From NCBI GenBank assembly GCA_910589055.1, contig CAJURN010000006.1, positions 13,148 to 77,147 on the forward strand: a DNA stretch of 64,000 bases, in the 5' to 3' direction. The stretch is from an uncultured Muribaculaceae bacterium (lineage in GTDB: Bacteria; Bacteroidota; Bacteroidia; Bacteroidales; Muribaculaceae). Under the pieces are notes generated by a model that saw nothing but the letters and a program-made list of their open reading frames with translations, was not told the DNA's origin and did no database searches. This document shows, in pieces, positions 35,164 to 44,372 of the stretch (its first letter is position 1; every line of letters begins with the position of its first letter). The translations under genes were made by a program, and so were the position numbers.

Positions 35164-35679
35164 TTATTTCAATAATTCAAACAGATGTGAACAGCCGTCC
35201 TGAAGCAGGTCGAGGACAAGTTCGAAACCTTCCGCCCCTTCGTAATAAGGATCGGGGATGTAGTCGTAGCGCATGGCCTTGTCAACAAACTCGGCCATAG
35301 GAATGATTTTCCGTTCCGCCTCGGGAGTGGGCGCGAGCAGGCGCAGATTGCGCTCGTTGGAGCCGTCCATGGGGATTATTATGTCGAAGTTGTCGAAATC
35401 GCTTTCCCTGACCTGACGGGCATGGTGTGTGAGTTCGAAGCCGCGGCGGCGCGCATGTATGCGCATGCGGTGGTCGGGAAGGTCGCCTGTGTGGTAATTT
35501 CCCGTTCCGGCGGAGTCGATGGTCCAGCGGTGGGATTGTCCGGCGCGGTCAACTATATCGGCAAGCACTCCCTCGGCAGCCGGAGAGCGGCAGATATTTC
35601 CAAGACAAACGAACAGAACACGTATTTTTCCACTGCCACGCAGCGATTCGATATATTCTCTTGCTTTCTCGCTTTTCAT
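35164..35679 (-). CDS. Low-molecular-weight protein tyrosine phosphatase
   Basis: 171 aa from the ATG at 35679, which puts the P-loop C25-L-G-N-I-C-R31-S near the N-terminus as expected. The further upstream frame to 35730 is in the promoter region. The DPYYEGAEGFE loop supplies the general-acid Asp. Such enzymes often act with BY-kinases on capsule control; none is seen nearby. Confidence 0.92.
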   Translation of the reverse strand: MKSEKAREYIESLRGSGKIRVLFVCLGNICRSPAAEGVLADIVDRAGQSHRWTIDSAGTGNYHTGDLPDHRMRIHARRRGFELTHHARQVRESDFDNFDIIIPMDGSNERNLRLLAPTPEAERKIIPMAEFVDKAMRYDYIPDPYYEGAEGFELVLDLLQDGCSHLFELLK

Positions 35680-35769
35680 TTTTTTGCTGTAATTGAAATG
35701 TAAAGATAAGAATAAATTACCATATCTCAAAAGCCGGATGTAAAAGTTACGAAAAAGTTACACTTCGGC

Positions 35770-35800
35770 TTTGAGATGTTAATATTTGTAGGTAATTTTG
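35770..35800 (+). promoter_or_regulatory. Predicted promoter of the hexuronate operon
   Basis: TTTG (35770-35773), 19 bases and TAATTTTG (35793-35800), 20 bases before the ATG at 35821. This rules out the earlier in-frame start at 35776, which lies inside the promoter. Confidence 0.75.
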
Positions 35801-35820
35801 TAGACCTAAATCTAATTATC

Positions 35821-37278
35821 ATGACCAAAAACGGAAAAATGTCGAACTACCGGTGGGTGATATGCGGAATGTTGTTCGCCGCACTGGTAATCAATTATCT
35901 TGACAGGCAGGTTCTGTCGCTTACCTGGAAAAATTTCATAGCTCCCGAATTTGACTGGACTGACGCCGACTATGGCCTTATTACGGGCGTATTCTCGGTT
36001 GTTTATGCTGTTTCGATGCTCTTCGCAGGACGTGTTGTCGACAAACTCGGCACCAAGAAAGGCTTCATGTGGGCCATTGGTGTGTGGTCGGCAGGAGCAT
36101 GTCTTCACGCAATCTGCGGCATCCTTACCAACGGCATCGTTACCGGCGACTGGATTATGTCGTTTGTCGGCGCGCGTGAGAACATCCTGCTTGCAAAGAA
36201 TGTGAGCGGACTTTCAGTGATGATAACCACTGTGAGCGTGTGGCTCTTCCTTGGAGCACGCACGATTCTATCTATCGGAGAGGCCGGTAACTTCCCATGT
36301 TCCATCAAGGCTGTTGCGGAGTACTTTCCCAAGAAAGACCGCGGTTTTGCTACCGGAGTGTTTAATTCCGGCGCTCAGATTGGCGCTTTGATTGCTCCGT
36401 TTACCATTCCCTTGATTGCCAAATATTACGGTTGGGAAATGTCGTTCCTTGTAATCGGCGTGCTTGGCTTTGTGTGGATGGGTGCGTGGGTATTTGTATA
36501 CAAGGAGCCGCACCGGAATCCGCGTGTCAATGTTGCCGAGCTCAATTATATCGAACAGGATGTGGCCGCCGAGAGCGATACGGTTGCCGCCGAGCCTGCC
36601 GACAATAAGAAAATCGGATTCCTGCGACCCTTCGCTTTCCGTCAGACATGGGCCGTGATTTTTGGCCGTTTCCTGCCTGATTCGGTATGGTGGTTCCTGC
36701 TTTTTTGGGCGCCGGCGTTCATTAGCGAGGTCTATGGCTATTCCACCTCGTCATTGACCGGTATGCTTGCCATTTTTGCAATATATTTCATATCCATGCT
36801 CTCGATGGCAGGCAGTTATCTGCCCACCTTCATCATCAACCGCACGGGCGTGAATCCATATTCGGGACGTATGAAAGCGATGCTGATTTTTGCTTTCTTC
36901 CCTCTGCTCGGTGTGGGCGTGATGCCATTAGGACAGATTTCGCTTTGGTTCTCGGTAGTGATTATCGGCATTATGGCCGCGGCACATCAGAGCTGGAGCG
37001 CAAATGTCTATAACGTTGTCAGCGATATGTTTCCCAAGTCGGTTGTGGCGACCGTGACCGGCGCCGCAGGACTTGCCAGCGGTCTTGGCAGCTTCATGTC
37101 GAACTACGGCGCGGGATGCCTTTTCAGCTATGCCGGAGCGGTGAACATGCATTTCCTCGGATTCGAAGGCAAAAATGCCGGATACATGATTGTTTTCCTC
37201 TGTGCGAGTGTGGCTTATCTGCTGAGCTGGTGCATCATGAAGATTCTTGTGCCTAAATACAAACTCGTGAAATTATAA
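35821..37278 (+). CDS. MFS transporter, hexuronate (ACS family) type
   Basis: 485 aa from 35821 with 12 predicted membrane segments. The family signature NYLDRQVLSLTW lies in the first helix, with DKLGTKKGFMWAIGVWS between helices 2 and 3 and GEAGNFPCSIKAVAEYFPKKDRG in the middle loop. A long segment (NVSGLSVMITTVSVW) is inserted between helices 3 and 4 relative to ExuT. Position ahead of uxaC and uxuA supports glucuronate or galacturonate uptake. Confidence 0.88.
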   Translation: MTKNGKMSNYRWVICGMLFAALVINYLDRQVLSLTWKNFIAPEFDWTDADYGLITGVFSVVYAVSMLFAGRVVDKLGTKKGFMWAIGVWSAGACLHAICGILTNGIVTGDWIMSFVGARENILLAKNVSGLSVMITTVSVWLFLGARTILSIGEAGNFPCSIKAVAEYFPKKDRGFATGVFNSGAQIGALIAPFTIPLIAKYYGWEMSFLVIGVLGFVWMGAWVFVYKEPHRNPRVNVAELNYIEQDVAAESDTVAAEPADNKKIGFLRPFAFRQTWAVIFGRFLPDSVWWFLLFWAPAFISEVYGYSTSSLTGMLAIFAIYFISMLSMAGSYLPTFIINRTGVNPYSGRMKAMLIFAFFPLLGVGVMPLGQISLWFSVVIIGIMAAAHQSWSANVYNVVSDMFPKSVVATVTGAAGLASGLGSFMSNYGAGCLFSYAGAVNMHFLGFEGKNAGYMIVFLCASVAYLLSWCIMKILVPKYKLVKL

Positions 37279-37315
37279 GCAGGATGTCCAAATTAGTTAA
37301 TAATATAATATAGAT

Positions 37316-38728
37316 ATGTCCTCAGCCGAATCTTTTACCGGTGGAGATTTTCTCCTTGAAGGCCCTGCGGCGCGTGAGCTTTACCACAATCATGCCGCAT
37401 CGCTTCCTATAATTGATTATCACTGTCATCTTTCTCCCAAGATGATTGACGAAGACCACCGTTTCGCCACTATCACCGAGCTTTGGCTCGGGGGCGACCA
37501 TTACAAATGGCGTGCGATGAGAGCCAACGGGGTTGACGAGAAATACATAACCGGTGATGCTTCCGATAAGGAAAAATTCCTGAAGTGGGCGGCCACCGTG
37601 CCGTATACTCTGCGTAATCCGCTGTATCATTGGACTCACCTTGAACTGCGCACGGCTTTCGGAATCGACGAAGTGCTCAATGAAGAGTCGGCCGAACGGA
37701 TTTATGACCTCTGCAACGAGCGTCTGAAGGATCCGGACATGAGCGCCCGGGGGCTGATGCGCCGCTACAAGGTTGAGGTTGTGTGTACGACCGATGACCC
37801 CGTCGACAGCCTCGAACACCACCGCAACATACGCAACAGCGGATTTGAGATTAAAGTTCTTCCCACCTGGCGCCCCGACAAGGCAATGGCTGTTGAGTGC
37901 TCGGAAGAATATCTGAAGTATATCGCTCGTCTGGGCGAGGTTTCGGGTGTGGAAATCAACTCCTACGCCACGCTCATTGAGGCGCTCCGGGTGCGCCATG
38001 ATTTCTTTGCCGAGAACGGTTGTCGGCTCGCCGACCACGGAGTAGGGAAGTTTCCCTATATTCCATGTAGCCCCGATGAGGCCGACGGACTTTTCCGGCG
38101 TGTGCTTGAAGGCGGGAAACTTGATGCCGCAGGCGTTGAAAAACTCAAGACTGCGATTCTGCTTGACCTCGCGCGCATGAACCATGCCCGCGGTTGGGCG
38201 CAGCAGTTCCACTTCGGGCCGTTGCGTAATGTCAATCCACGCATGTTCCGCACGCTTGGCCCCGATACGGGATTCGATACAATCGGCGACTACTCCGGCG
38301 CGGAGGCCATTGCCGGATTCTTAGGAACTCTCAGCGACGAGGACAGGCTTGCCAAGACCATCCTCTACAATCTCAATCCGGCCGACAACACTTGGGTGGC
38401 GGCCATGATAGCGAATTTCCAGGACGGTTCGGTGCCCGGGAAAATTCAGATGGGTTCGGGCTGGTGGTTCAACGACCAGATTGACGGCATGGAGCAGCAG
38501 ATGAACGCACTTTCCTTGCAGGGTCTGCTGAGCCGTTTCGTGGGCATGCTCACCGATTCACGCTCCTTTGTGAGCTATCCGCGCCACGAGTATTTCCGCC
38601 GTGTGCTCTGCAATCTTCTCGGCTCCGACATCGACCGCGGTCTCATTCCCCGCGCCGAGCTGCCCCGTGTGCGCCGTATGGTAGAAGACATCTGCTACAA
38701 CAATGCCAAAGAATATTTTAATTTTTGA
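37316..38728 (+). CDS. uxaC: Glucuronate isomerase
   Basis: Converts D-glucuronate to D-fructuronate (or galacturonate to tagaturonate). 470 aa, the usual length. Visible family motifs: DYHCHLSPKMI near the N-terminus with metal-binding His residues, ELWLGGDHYKWRAMRANGV, VVCTTDDPVDSLEHH, MNHARGWAQQFHFGPLRN and DSRSFVSYPRHEYFRRVLCN. Second gene of the hexuronate operon. Confidence 0.96.
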   Translation: MSSAESFTGGDFLLEGPAARELYHNHAASLPIIDYHCHLSPKMIDEDHRFATITELWLGGDHYKWRAMRANGVDEKYITGDASDKEKFLKWAATVPYTLRNPLYHWTHLELRTAFGIDEVLNEESAERIYDLCNERLKDPDMSARGLMRRYKVEVVCTTDDPVDSLEHHRNIRNSGFEIKVLPTWRPDKAMAVECSEEYLKYIARLGEVSGVEINSYATLIEALRVRHDFFAENGCRLADHGVGKFPYIPCSPDEADGLFRRVLEGGKLDAAGVEKLKTAILLDLARMNHARGWAQQFHFGPLRNVNPRMFRTLGPDTGFDTIGDYSGAEAIAGFLGTLSDEDRLAKTILYNLNPADNTWVAAMIANFQDGSVPGKIQMGSGWWFNDQIDGMEQQMNALSLQGLLSRFVGMLTDSRSFVSYPRHEYFRRVLCNLLGSDIDRGLIPRAELPRVRRMVEDICYNNAKEYFNF

Positions 38729-38745
38729 TACCAAAATTCTCAGAA

Positions 38746-39909
38746 ATGGAAAAGACTTGGAGATGGTTCGGGCCGAATGATAAAATCACGCTCGACATGC
38801 TCAGACAGATAGGAGTGGAAGGCATCGTAACCGCCCTGCACCACATTCCCAACGGCGAGGTATGGTCGTTTGAGGAAGTAATGAAGATGAAGGACTACAT
38901 CGAGTCCCACGGCCTTAGATGGTCGGTTGTGGAAAGTCTGCCCGTATGCGAATCAATCAAGTACGCAGGACCTGACCGCGATGAGCTCATCGAGAAATAT
39001 AAGGAGAGTCTTGCCAACCTCGGACGTGCGGGAGTGAAGACAATCTGCTACAACTTCATGCCCGTGCTGGACTGGGCACGTACCGACCTTGATTATCCCA
39101 ACCCCGACGGCACAACCAATCTTTACTTCAACCGCGCGGAATTTGCTTATTTCGACATCTATATTCTCCGCCGCGAAGGTGCGGAAAAAGATTATGACGC
39201 CGAGACCCTGCGTCGTGTCGAGGAACTCAAGCCCCGCATGGACAAGGAGGCCGAGCGTCGTCTTGTGGAGAACATCATAGTCAAGACCCAGGGCTTCGTC
39301 AACGGCAATATTTCGGAAAACGACCTCGAGCCTGTCGAGAAATTCCGCGAGCTTCTTGCCCTTTACAAAGATATTGATGCCGACGGCCTGCGTGCCAACA
39401 TGAAATACTTCCTTGAGGCTATCATGCCTGTGTGCAACGAGTATGACATCAATATGTGTGTGCATCCCGATGATCCCCCGCTGCAGATTCTCGGCCTTCC
39501 GCGCATCGTGACCTGCGATGCCGACATCCGCGCTTTCCTCGACGCTGTGCCCGACCCTCACAACGGACTCACGTTCTGTGCCGGTTCGCTGAGCGCCGGA
39601 ACGCATAACGATGTGGTTGAACTGGCCCGGAAATATGCCTCACGCACCCACTTCGTGCATGCCAGAATATGCAATGTAATGCCTTCGGGCGACTTCAAGG
39701 AGTCGAGTCACCTTGACCCGCGCCTTGTTGAGATTGTGAAGATTTTTGAGACTGAACGACCCGGAGTACCCATGCGTGTGGACCATGCACCCCTCATGCT
39801 CGGCGATGGCGAGATGGGTTACAATGCCGGATATTCCTTCCATGGCCGCATGCTCGCTCTCGGAATGGTAGGCGGAATAATGGCTGCTGTCAACACTCTA
39901 AACAAATAA
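38746..39909 (+). CDS. uxuA: Mannonate dehydratase
   Basis: Dehydrates D-mannonate to 2-keto-3-deoxygluconate. I choose the ATG at 38746 (MEKTWRWFGPNDKITLDMLRQ), the conserved family N-terminus, rather than the TTG at 38725 that overlaps uxaC. Motifs: GVEGIVTALHHIPNGEVW, YNFMPVLDWARTDL, CVHPDDPP and HFVHARI. 387 aa is normal. Third gene of the operon. Confidence 0.96.
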   Translation: MEKTWRWFGPNDKITLDMLRQIGVEGIVTALHHIPNGEVWSFEEVMKMKDYIESHGLRWSVVESLPVCESIKYAGPDRDELIEKYKESLANLGRAGVKTICYNFMPVLDWARTDLDYPNPDGTTNLYFNRAEFAYFDIYILRREGAEKDYDAETLRRVEELKPRMDKEAERRLVENIIVKTQGFVNGNISENDLEPVEKFRELLALYKDIDADGLRANMKYFLEAIMPVCNEYDINMCVHPDDPPLQILGLPRIVTCDADIRAFLDAVPDPHNGLTFCAGSLSAGTHNDVVELARKYASRTHFVHARICNVMPSGDFKESSHLDPRLVEIVKIFETERPGVPMRVDHAPLMLGDGEMGYNAGYSFHGRMLALGMVGGIMAAVNTLNK

Positions 39910-39925
39910 ACACCCCTCATACGAT

Positions 39926-40738
39926 ATGAACGAATTGTTTTCAGTAAAAGATAAGGTTGTAGTGATTACCGGTGGCACTGGCGTGCTCGGTTCATGTATC
40001 GGAGAATATCTCGCCGGAGAAGGTGCCAAGGTGGTGCTTCTCGGTCGCCGTCTTGAAGAAGGCCGCCGTCTTGCCGAGGAAATTACCGCAAAGGGCGGCG
40101 AGGCGATTTTCCTTGTTGCCGACGTGATGGATGCCGACGCCATGCAGAAAGTGTGCGATGAGGTGCTTGCCCGTTACGGCAAGGTTGATGCATTGCTCAA
40201 CGCCGCCGGAGGCAATATGCCCGGCGCCACAATCGCTCCGTCGGGAACTTTCTTCGATGTTCAGATCGATCAGTTTCAGAAAGTACTTGACCTTAACCTT
40301 GCCGGAACCGTGCTCCCCACGCAGATATTCCTCAAACCGATGGTAGAGGCCGGAAAAGGCGCGATTGTCAATTTCTCGTCGATGGCCGCTTTCCGTCCGC
40401 TCACTCGCGTGATGGGCTATGGCGCCGCCAAAGCCGGAATAAGCAACTTCACGGCTTTCCTTGCCAATGAGGTTGCCACGAAGTTCACACCCGGCATACG
40501 TGTCAATGCCATCGCTCCCGGATTCTTCCTCACCAATCAGAACCGCGCGCTCCTTACCAATCCCGACGGCTCGCTCACCGAACGCGGCAGCGATGTAATC
40601 CGTCAGACACCTTTCAAGCGCTTCGGACGTCCCGAGGAACTTTGCGGAACAATCCAGTATCTTATTTCTGACGCATCTTCGTTTGTAACCGGTACAGTCG
40701 CAGTTGTCGACGGCGGTTTCAACGTATTTGCAATGTAA
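39926..40738 (+). CDS. SDR-family oxidoreductase, probable D-mannonate (fructuronate) oxidoreductase
   Basis: 270 aa short-chain dehydrogenase. The cofactor loop is TGGTGVLGSCIGEYLA and the catalytic Ser-Tyr-Lys set is in NFSSMAA...YGAAKAGISNF. The end VTGTVAVVDGGFNVF is typical. Its place between uxuA and the operon end fits reduction of fructuronate to mannonate, the step needed between UxaC and UxuA. Bacteroidetes often use an SDR in place of classical UxuB (recalled). Stop codon overlaps the gluQ start by one base. Confidence 0.88.
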   Translation: MNELFSVKDKVVVITGGTGVLGSCIGEYLAGEGAKVVLLGRRLEEGRRLAEEITAKGGEAIFLVADVMDADAMQKVCDEVLARYGKVDALLNAAGGNMPGATIAPSGTFFDVQIDQFQKVLDLNLAGTVLPTQIFLKPMVEAGKGAIVNFSSMAAFRPLTRVMGYGAAKAGISNFTAFLANEVATKFTPGIRVNAIAPGFFLTNQNRALLTNPDGSLTERGSDVIRQTPFKRFGRPEELCGTIQYLISDASSFVTGTVAVVDGGFNVFAM

Positions 40739-41682
40739 TGGCGACAGGCAGGTTTGCACCGTCGCCCACCGGGCGCATGCACCTCGGAAATGTGTTCACG
40801 GCATTGATGTCGTGGCTCTCAGCGCGTGCTTCGGGTGGCAAGTGGATATTGCGCATCGAAGATCTTGATCCTCAGAGGTCGCGTCTCGACTATGCCCGCA
40901 TAATCGAGGACGACCTCTGTTGGCTTGGGCTCGACTGGGACGAAGGTGGTCTTGATGGTCGCGGAGTCAACGGCTCCTACCTTCAGAGTCTGCGCCATGA
41001 TTTCTATCGTGAAGCACTCTCCCGCCTGATGGAGAGCGGAATGACTTATCCCTGTACATGCCGACGTGCCGACATAATGGCTTCGCAGGCTCCGCATCAG
41101 AGCGACGGTCGCGTGATATATCGCGGCACCTGCCGTCCTGACTGCCTGCCTGCGCCATATGACTATTCGGCACATGACGAAGGACGCAAGGCTGCCGTGC
41201 GTATTGCCGTCCCTGAGGAAGATATTCTTTTTGACGATTTGGTTTTTGGTCCGCAGTCGGTCAATCTCGCCCGCGAGTGCGGCGATTTTATTCTCCGACG
41301 TGCCGATGGCGCGTGGGCTTATCAGCTTGCCGTTGTGGTTGACGATGCCGCCATGGGCGTTGAGGAGGTTGTGCGCGGATGCGATCTGTTGCTTTCAGCA
41401 GCGCAGCAGACCTTCCTGTTCCGGCAACTTGGCTTGGAGCCGCCGCGTTATGCCCATCTTCCTTTGATATGCAACCGGGATGGAGTGCGCCTGTCAAAGC
41501 GCGACCAGTCAATGAGCATGGAAGAACTCCGCAAGCGCCATACAGTAGAAGAGGTAATCGGTTTGCTCGCTTCTCTGGTCGGACTAATACCGGAAGCGGC
41601 TCCATGTACGGCAGCTTCACTCATTCCTTTGTTCTCATGGAGCAAATTTCATCCTGCGCAAGAACGTATAATAATGCCCTGA
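40738..41682 (+). CDS. gluQ: Glutamyl-Q tRNA(Asp) synthetase
   Basis: 314 aa, a truncated GluRS paralogue that attaches Glu to queuosine-34 of tRNA-Asp. The class I signature is SPTGRMHLGN, with RLSKRDQS as the KMSKS loop. The zinc motif (CTC...CRPDC) is characteristic of GluQRS, and no anticodon-binding domain follows. It starts within the TAATG overlap with the SDR gene, so it is coupled to the hexuronate operon without an obvious metabolic link. Its stop codon lies in the terminator hairpin. Confidence 0.92.
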   Translation: MATGRFAPSPTGRMHLGNVFTALMSWLSARASGGKWILRIEDLDPQRSRLDYARIIEDDLCWLGLDWDEGGLDGRGVNGSYLQSLRHDFYREALSRLMESGMTYPCTCRRADIMASQAPHQSDGRVIYRGTCRPDCLPAPYDYSAHDEGRKAAVRIAVPEEDILFDDLVFGPQSVNLARECGDFILRRADGAWAYQLAVVVDDAAMGVEEVVRGCDLLLSAAQQTFLFRQLGLEPPRYAHLPLICNRDGVRLSKRDQSMSMEELRKRHTVEEVIGLLASLVGLIPEAAPCTAASLIPLFSWSKFHPAQERIIMP

Positions 41683-41709
41683 TTTGAGTACGCTCAAACC
41701 AGGGCATTA
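41672..41709. terminator. Bidirectional terminator between gluQ and dnaA
   Basis: TAATGCCCTG and CAGGGCATTA enclose a second pair TTTGAG/CTCAAA with a TACG loop. A TTAAAG...TTTTT stretch follows. It sits between two convergent genes. Confidence 0.82.
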
Positions 41710-41727
41710 AAGCTATTTTTCACTTAA

Positions 41728-43116
41728 TTACTTGCGGATGGATTCTTCTATTGCCTGAATGTCGGCGGCGAGCTGCTTCTCGAGGGACAGGCGTTCCTCG
41801 ATGTTGCGGCATGCGTAGATAACCGTGGCATGTGTGCGCGAAATGCGTTGTCCGATGGCCGTAGTGGGCATCTTCACGATTTTCTTGGCGAGGTACATCA
41901 CCACCTGACGTGCGTCGGAAATCTCGCGTTTGCGTGTCTTGGTGAAAAGAAGGTCGGAATCAATGCCATAGTGGGCTGCAACAGCTTCCGAAATCATTTC
42001 AAAGTTGACCTGACTGCGCTGGATTCTCACGGTGTTTGCCATGACCTTGCGGGCGAGATCCATGTTGATTTCGCGGTTGAGCACGGTAGCATGGGCTAAG
42101 AGCGATACCACGATGCCTTCGAGCTGACGGATGCTGTCGGTGACGTTTTCGGCAATGAATTCTTTTACTTCTTCGGGGATTATCACACCGTCCTGCTCGG
42201 CCTTCTGGGTGAGCACATCGCGGCGCAGTTCGATGTCGGGTTTGTCAAGAGCCACCGACATGCCCCACTGGAAGCGCGACAGCAGACGACTTTCAAATCC
42301 TTCCATCTCGGAGGGAGCGCAGTCGCTCGACATGATTATCTGCTTGTTGTTCTGATGCAGATGATTGAAGATGTGGAAGAATGTGTTCTGTGTGCCCGGT
42401 TTCTTCTGGAGATCCTGGATGTCGTCGATAATAAGCGTGTCGATGCTCTGATAGAAGTGGAAGAAACTGTTGGTGTTTCCTTTGGCAACGGCGGCGGTGT
42501 ACTGGCTCTCGAAAAGTCGCGCAGTTACATATAGTACGCGCGCACGAGGATTGGTTTCCTTCATGCGGATGCCGATGGCCTGGATGAGGTGGGTTTTTCC
42601 AACGCCGGTGGAGCCGAAAACAAACAAGGGGTTGAAGGTCTTGATGGTGGGGTCGTTGGCGATGGATTCACCGATGGAACGGGCTACTTCGTTACTGTGG
42701 CTCGCGCAATAATTCTCGAATGTGTAGCGGGGGTTGAGCTGAGGGTCGAAGTCCTGCTCAATCTGTACCTGGAAGGGATTGGCGGGCTGAGCCTTGCTCT
42801 GTGCGAGGATTGTTGACGACGGAGCCGAGCTCTTGATGGAAACCTTTGAGCCGGGGTCGTTCTGGACGGAAAAATAATCGTAGTAGAGCTTGACATCCGG
42901 ACCATACACCTTTTTAATACCTGCACGCAATACATCCATGTAGCGCTCCTCGAGCTGGTCGACGAAGTAGTCGGACTTTACGAGAAGCACAAGCTGATTG
43001 TTTTCGAAACTCACCGAGGTGATGTCCCGAAACCAGATGTCGAATTGCATGGGAGTCACATTGTCCTTGATGAACTCGCAGCATTGACTCCAAAGTTGCG
43101 TATGGTTGGTTTCCAT
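41728..43116 (-). CDS. dnaA: Chromosomal replication initiator DnaA
   Basis: 462 aa. Domain I (LWSQCCEFIKDNVTPMQFDIWF) binds DnaB partners. A short linker leads to the AAA+ domain with Walker A GSTGVGKTHLIQAIG, Walker B TLIIDDIQDL and sensor motifs. The C-terminal helix-turn-helix (DARQVVMYLAKKI, GQRISRTHATVIYACRNIE) binds DnaA boxes. Followed convergently by gluQ; preceded by a 348-base AT-rich gap. Confidence 0.97.
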   Translation of the reverse strand: METNHTQLWSQCCEFIKDNVTPMQFDIWFRDITSVSFENNQLVLLVKSDYFVDQLEERYMDVLRAGIKKVYGPDVKLYYDYFSVQNDPGSKVSIKSSAPSSTILAQSKAQPANPFQVQIEQDFDPQLNPRYTFENYCASHSNEVARSIGESIANDPTIKTFNPLFVFGSTGVGKTHLIQAIGIRMKETNPRARVLYVTARLFESQYTAAVAKGNTNSFFHFYQSIDTLIIDDIQDLQKKPGTQNTFFHIFNHLHQNNKQIIMSSDCAPSEMEGFESRLLSRFQWGMSVALDKPDIELRRDVLTQKAEQDGVIIPEEVKEFIAENVTDSIRQLEGIVVSLLAHATVLNREINMDLARKVMANTVRIQRSQVNFEMISEAVAAHYGIDSDLLFTKTRKREISDARQVVMYLAKKIVKMPTTAIGQRISRTHATVIYACRNIEERLSLEKQLAADIQAIEESIRK

Positions 43117-43464
43117 TGTTTTAAGAGGATGAGACGGTGTGTGATTGCAGGGTCAGGCTTATTTTTCCGAATACAAAATTCCGACAAAAAAATTGAAAAA
43201 ACAAACGTGTTTTTATTTGCAAATTTCAATATCGGTGCAAGTGCGTTTAATTCAGCACTTTAAGTCATAAGGATTAATAGGGTTAAACACTTGGATTAAA
43301 TTTTGTGTCTAATTTGCATGTTTTCAGCGCAAAACGCGTGGTTGATTTGTGTTCCACGATTTTGCGCTGAAACTTATGCGGTTTAGATTTTCGGCCTTAG
43401 ACGCGTGTGATAAAGTATACTTGCATTTTTTTGTCGGATAATCCTTATTTAGAATAATTCTAAA
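43117..43464. other. AT-rich gap upstream of dnaA with large hairpin; possible regulatory or origin-linked region
   Basis: 348 bases without a gene. It is AT-rich with A- and T-runs. It holds the 51-base inverted repeat described at 43322 and a perfect palindrome at 43447-43465 (ATTTAGAAT-A-ATTCTAAAT) touching the mlaD stop. I could not find a cluster of TTATnCACA-type DnaA boxes, only partial matches such as GTGTGATAA near 43406, so I do not call it oriC. Confidence 0.4.
43322..43372. repeat. 19-bp imperfect inverted repeat (hairpin) upstream of dnaA
   Basis: TTTCAGCGCAAAA plus CGTGG on the left pairs with CCACG plus TTTTGCGCTGAAA on the right, with one unpaired base and a 12-base loop (TTGATTTGTGTT). 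No T run follows on either side, so a simple intrinsic terminator is less likely than a protein-binding or cruciform site. Confidence 0.8.
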
Positions 43465-44361
43465 TTAGAAAACCTTGACGTTGATGTAGCGTTTGGGGTT
43501 GCGTTTGATGTCCACGAACAGAGAATCAAGCGATACCACTGTTGCGTTTATGTTGTTGTACAGCTCTGGGTCGGATGTGAGCCGGCCGATGCTCGAGTTG
43601 GGATCGTTGAGCTGACGACCGAGTTCGGCAAGCGATGCCGAGGTGCGGTTGAGGTTGTCGAGTATGCTGTCGATGGGAGCTTCCCGCAGTGCGCCGCTCG
43701 CCTGGCTGAGGTCGCCGGTGATTGTGCTCACATTGCCTGTGATTGTCTTGAGGTCTCCGGCTACGGGGGCGAGAGACGCGCTCAAGCGCGAGAGCTGGCG
43801 GGTTGTGGTTTCGAGCTCGAGCGTGATCGCATCAAGGCGTGTCACGGCTGCGGTCAGAGCCGGGTTGCCGGTGATGTTGTTCAGGTTGGTGATGAGTGTG
43901 TCGATTTTGGGGAAGATTGCCGACACGGAGGGCATGAGATTTTCGGTTACGCCGTTCATCAGGCCTTTCTTGATTTCGCCGGGGATGGTGTCGCCAACCT
44001 CGTGCATGCTTCCACTGCCCATTTCAAGAGTGATTGAGGCGGTTCCGAGAAGGTCGGTGGCAAGCATGGCGCGTGTGCCTTCGGGAAGTTTGAGGCTTTT
44101 GTCAAGGCTCAGTTCCACCGACACGTGGCCGGGGTTGTTGTATTCGTATTTGATTTCTCTTACCTGACCCACTTTGAAGCCGTTGAGAGTGACGGGTGCG
44201 GAAATCGCGAGTCCTTCGACGTTGGTGTAGGAGGTGTAGTAATAGTTGGCGGCCTTGAACACGTTCACGCCTTTGAGAAACTGGATGCCGAATGTCAGAA
44301 TCAGCAGTGCGATGATAACGCACAGGCCGATGATAACTTCTCTGCGGAAAATCTTTTTCAT
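43465..44361 (-). CDS. MCE/MlaD-family lipid-transport substrate-binding protein
   Basis: 298 aa from the ATG at 44361 (MKKIFRREVIIG); the frame extends to 44451 but overlaps the amidase. One N-terminal membrane helix (IIGLCVIIALLILTFGIQFL) precedes the MCE domain (YYYTSYTNVEGLAISAPVTLNGFKVGQV). A long helical C-terminus follows (~150-290). Such proteins shuttle phospholipids between the membranes with an ABC ATPase and permease, which are not in this window. Eleven bases after the amidase, same operon. Confidence 0.88.
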   Translation of the reverse strand: MKKIFRREVIIGLCVIIALLILTFGIQFLKGVNVFKAANYYYTSYTNVEGLAISAPVTLNGFKVGQVREIKYEYNNPGHVSVELSLDKSLKLPEGTRAMLATDLLGTASITLEMGSGSMHEVGDTIPGEIKKGLMNGVTENLMPSVSAIFPKIDTLITNLNNITGNPALTAAVTRLDAITLELETTTRQLSRLSASLAPVAGDLKTITGNVSTITGDLSQASGALREAPIDSILDNLNRTSASLAELGRQLNDPNSSIGRLTSDPELYNNINATVVSLDSLFVDIKRNPKRYINVKVF

Positions 44362-44372
44362 CTTATATTGAG

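Noticed and set aside
43117..43464. Chromosomal origin oriC
   Set aside because: AT-rich and next to dnaA, but no cluster of DnaA boxes could be read; adjacency alone is not enough.
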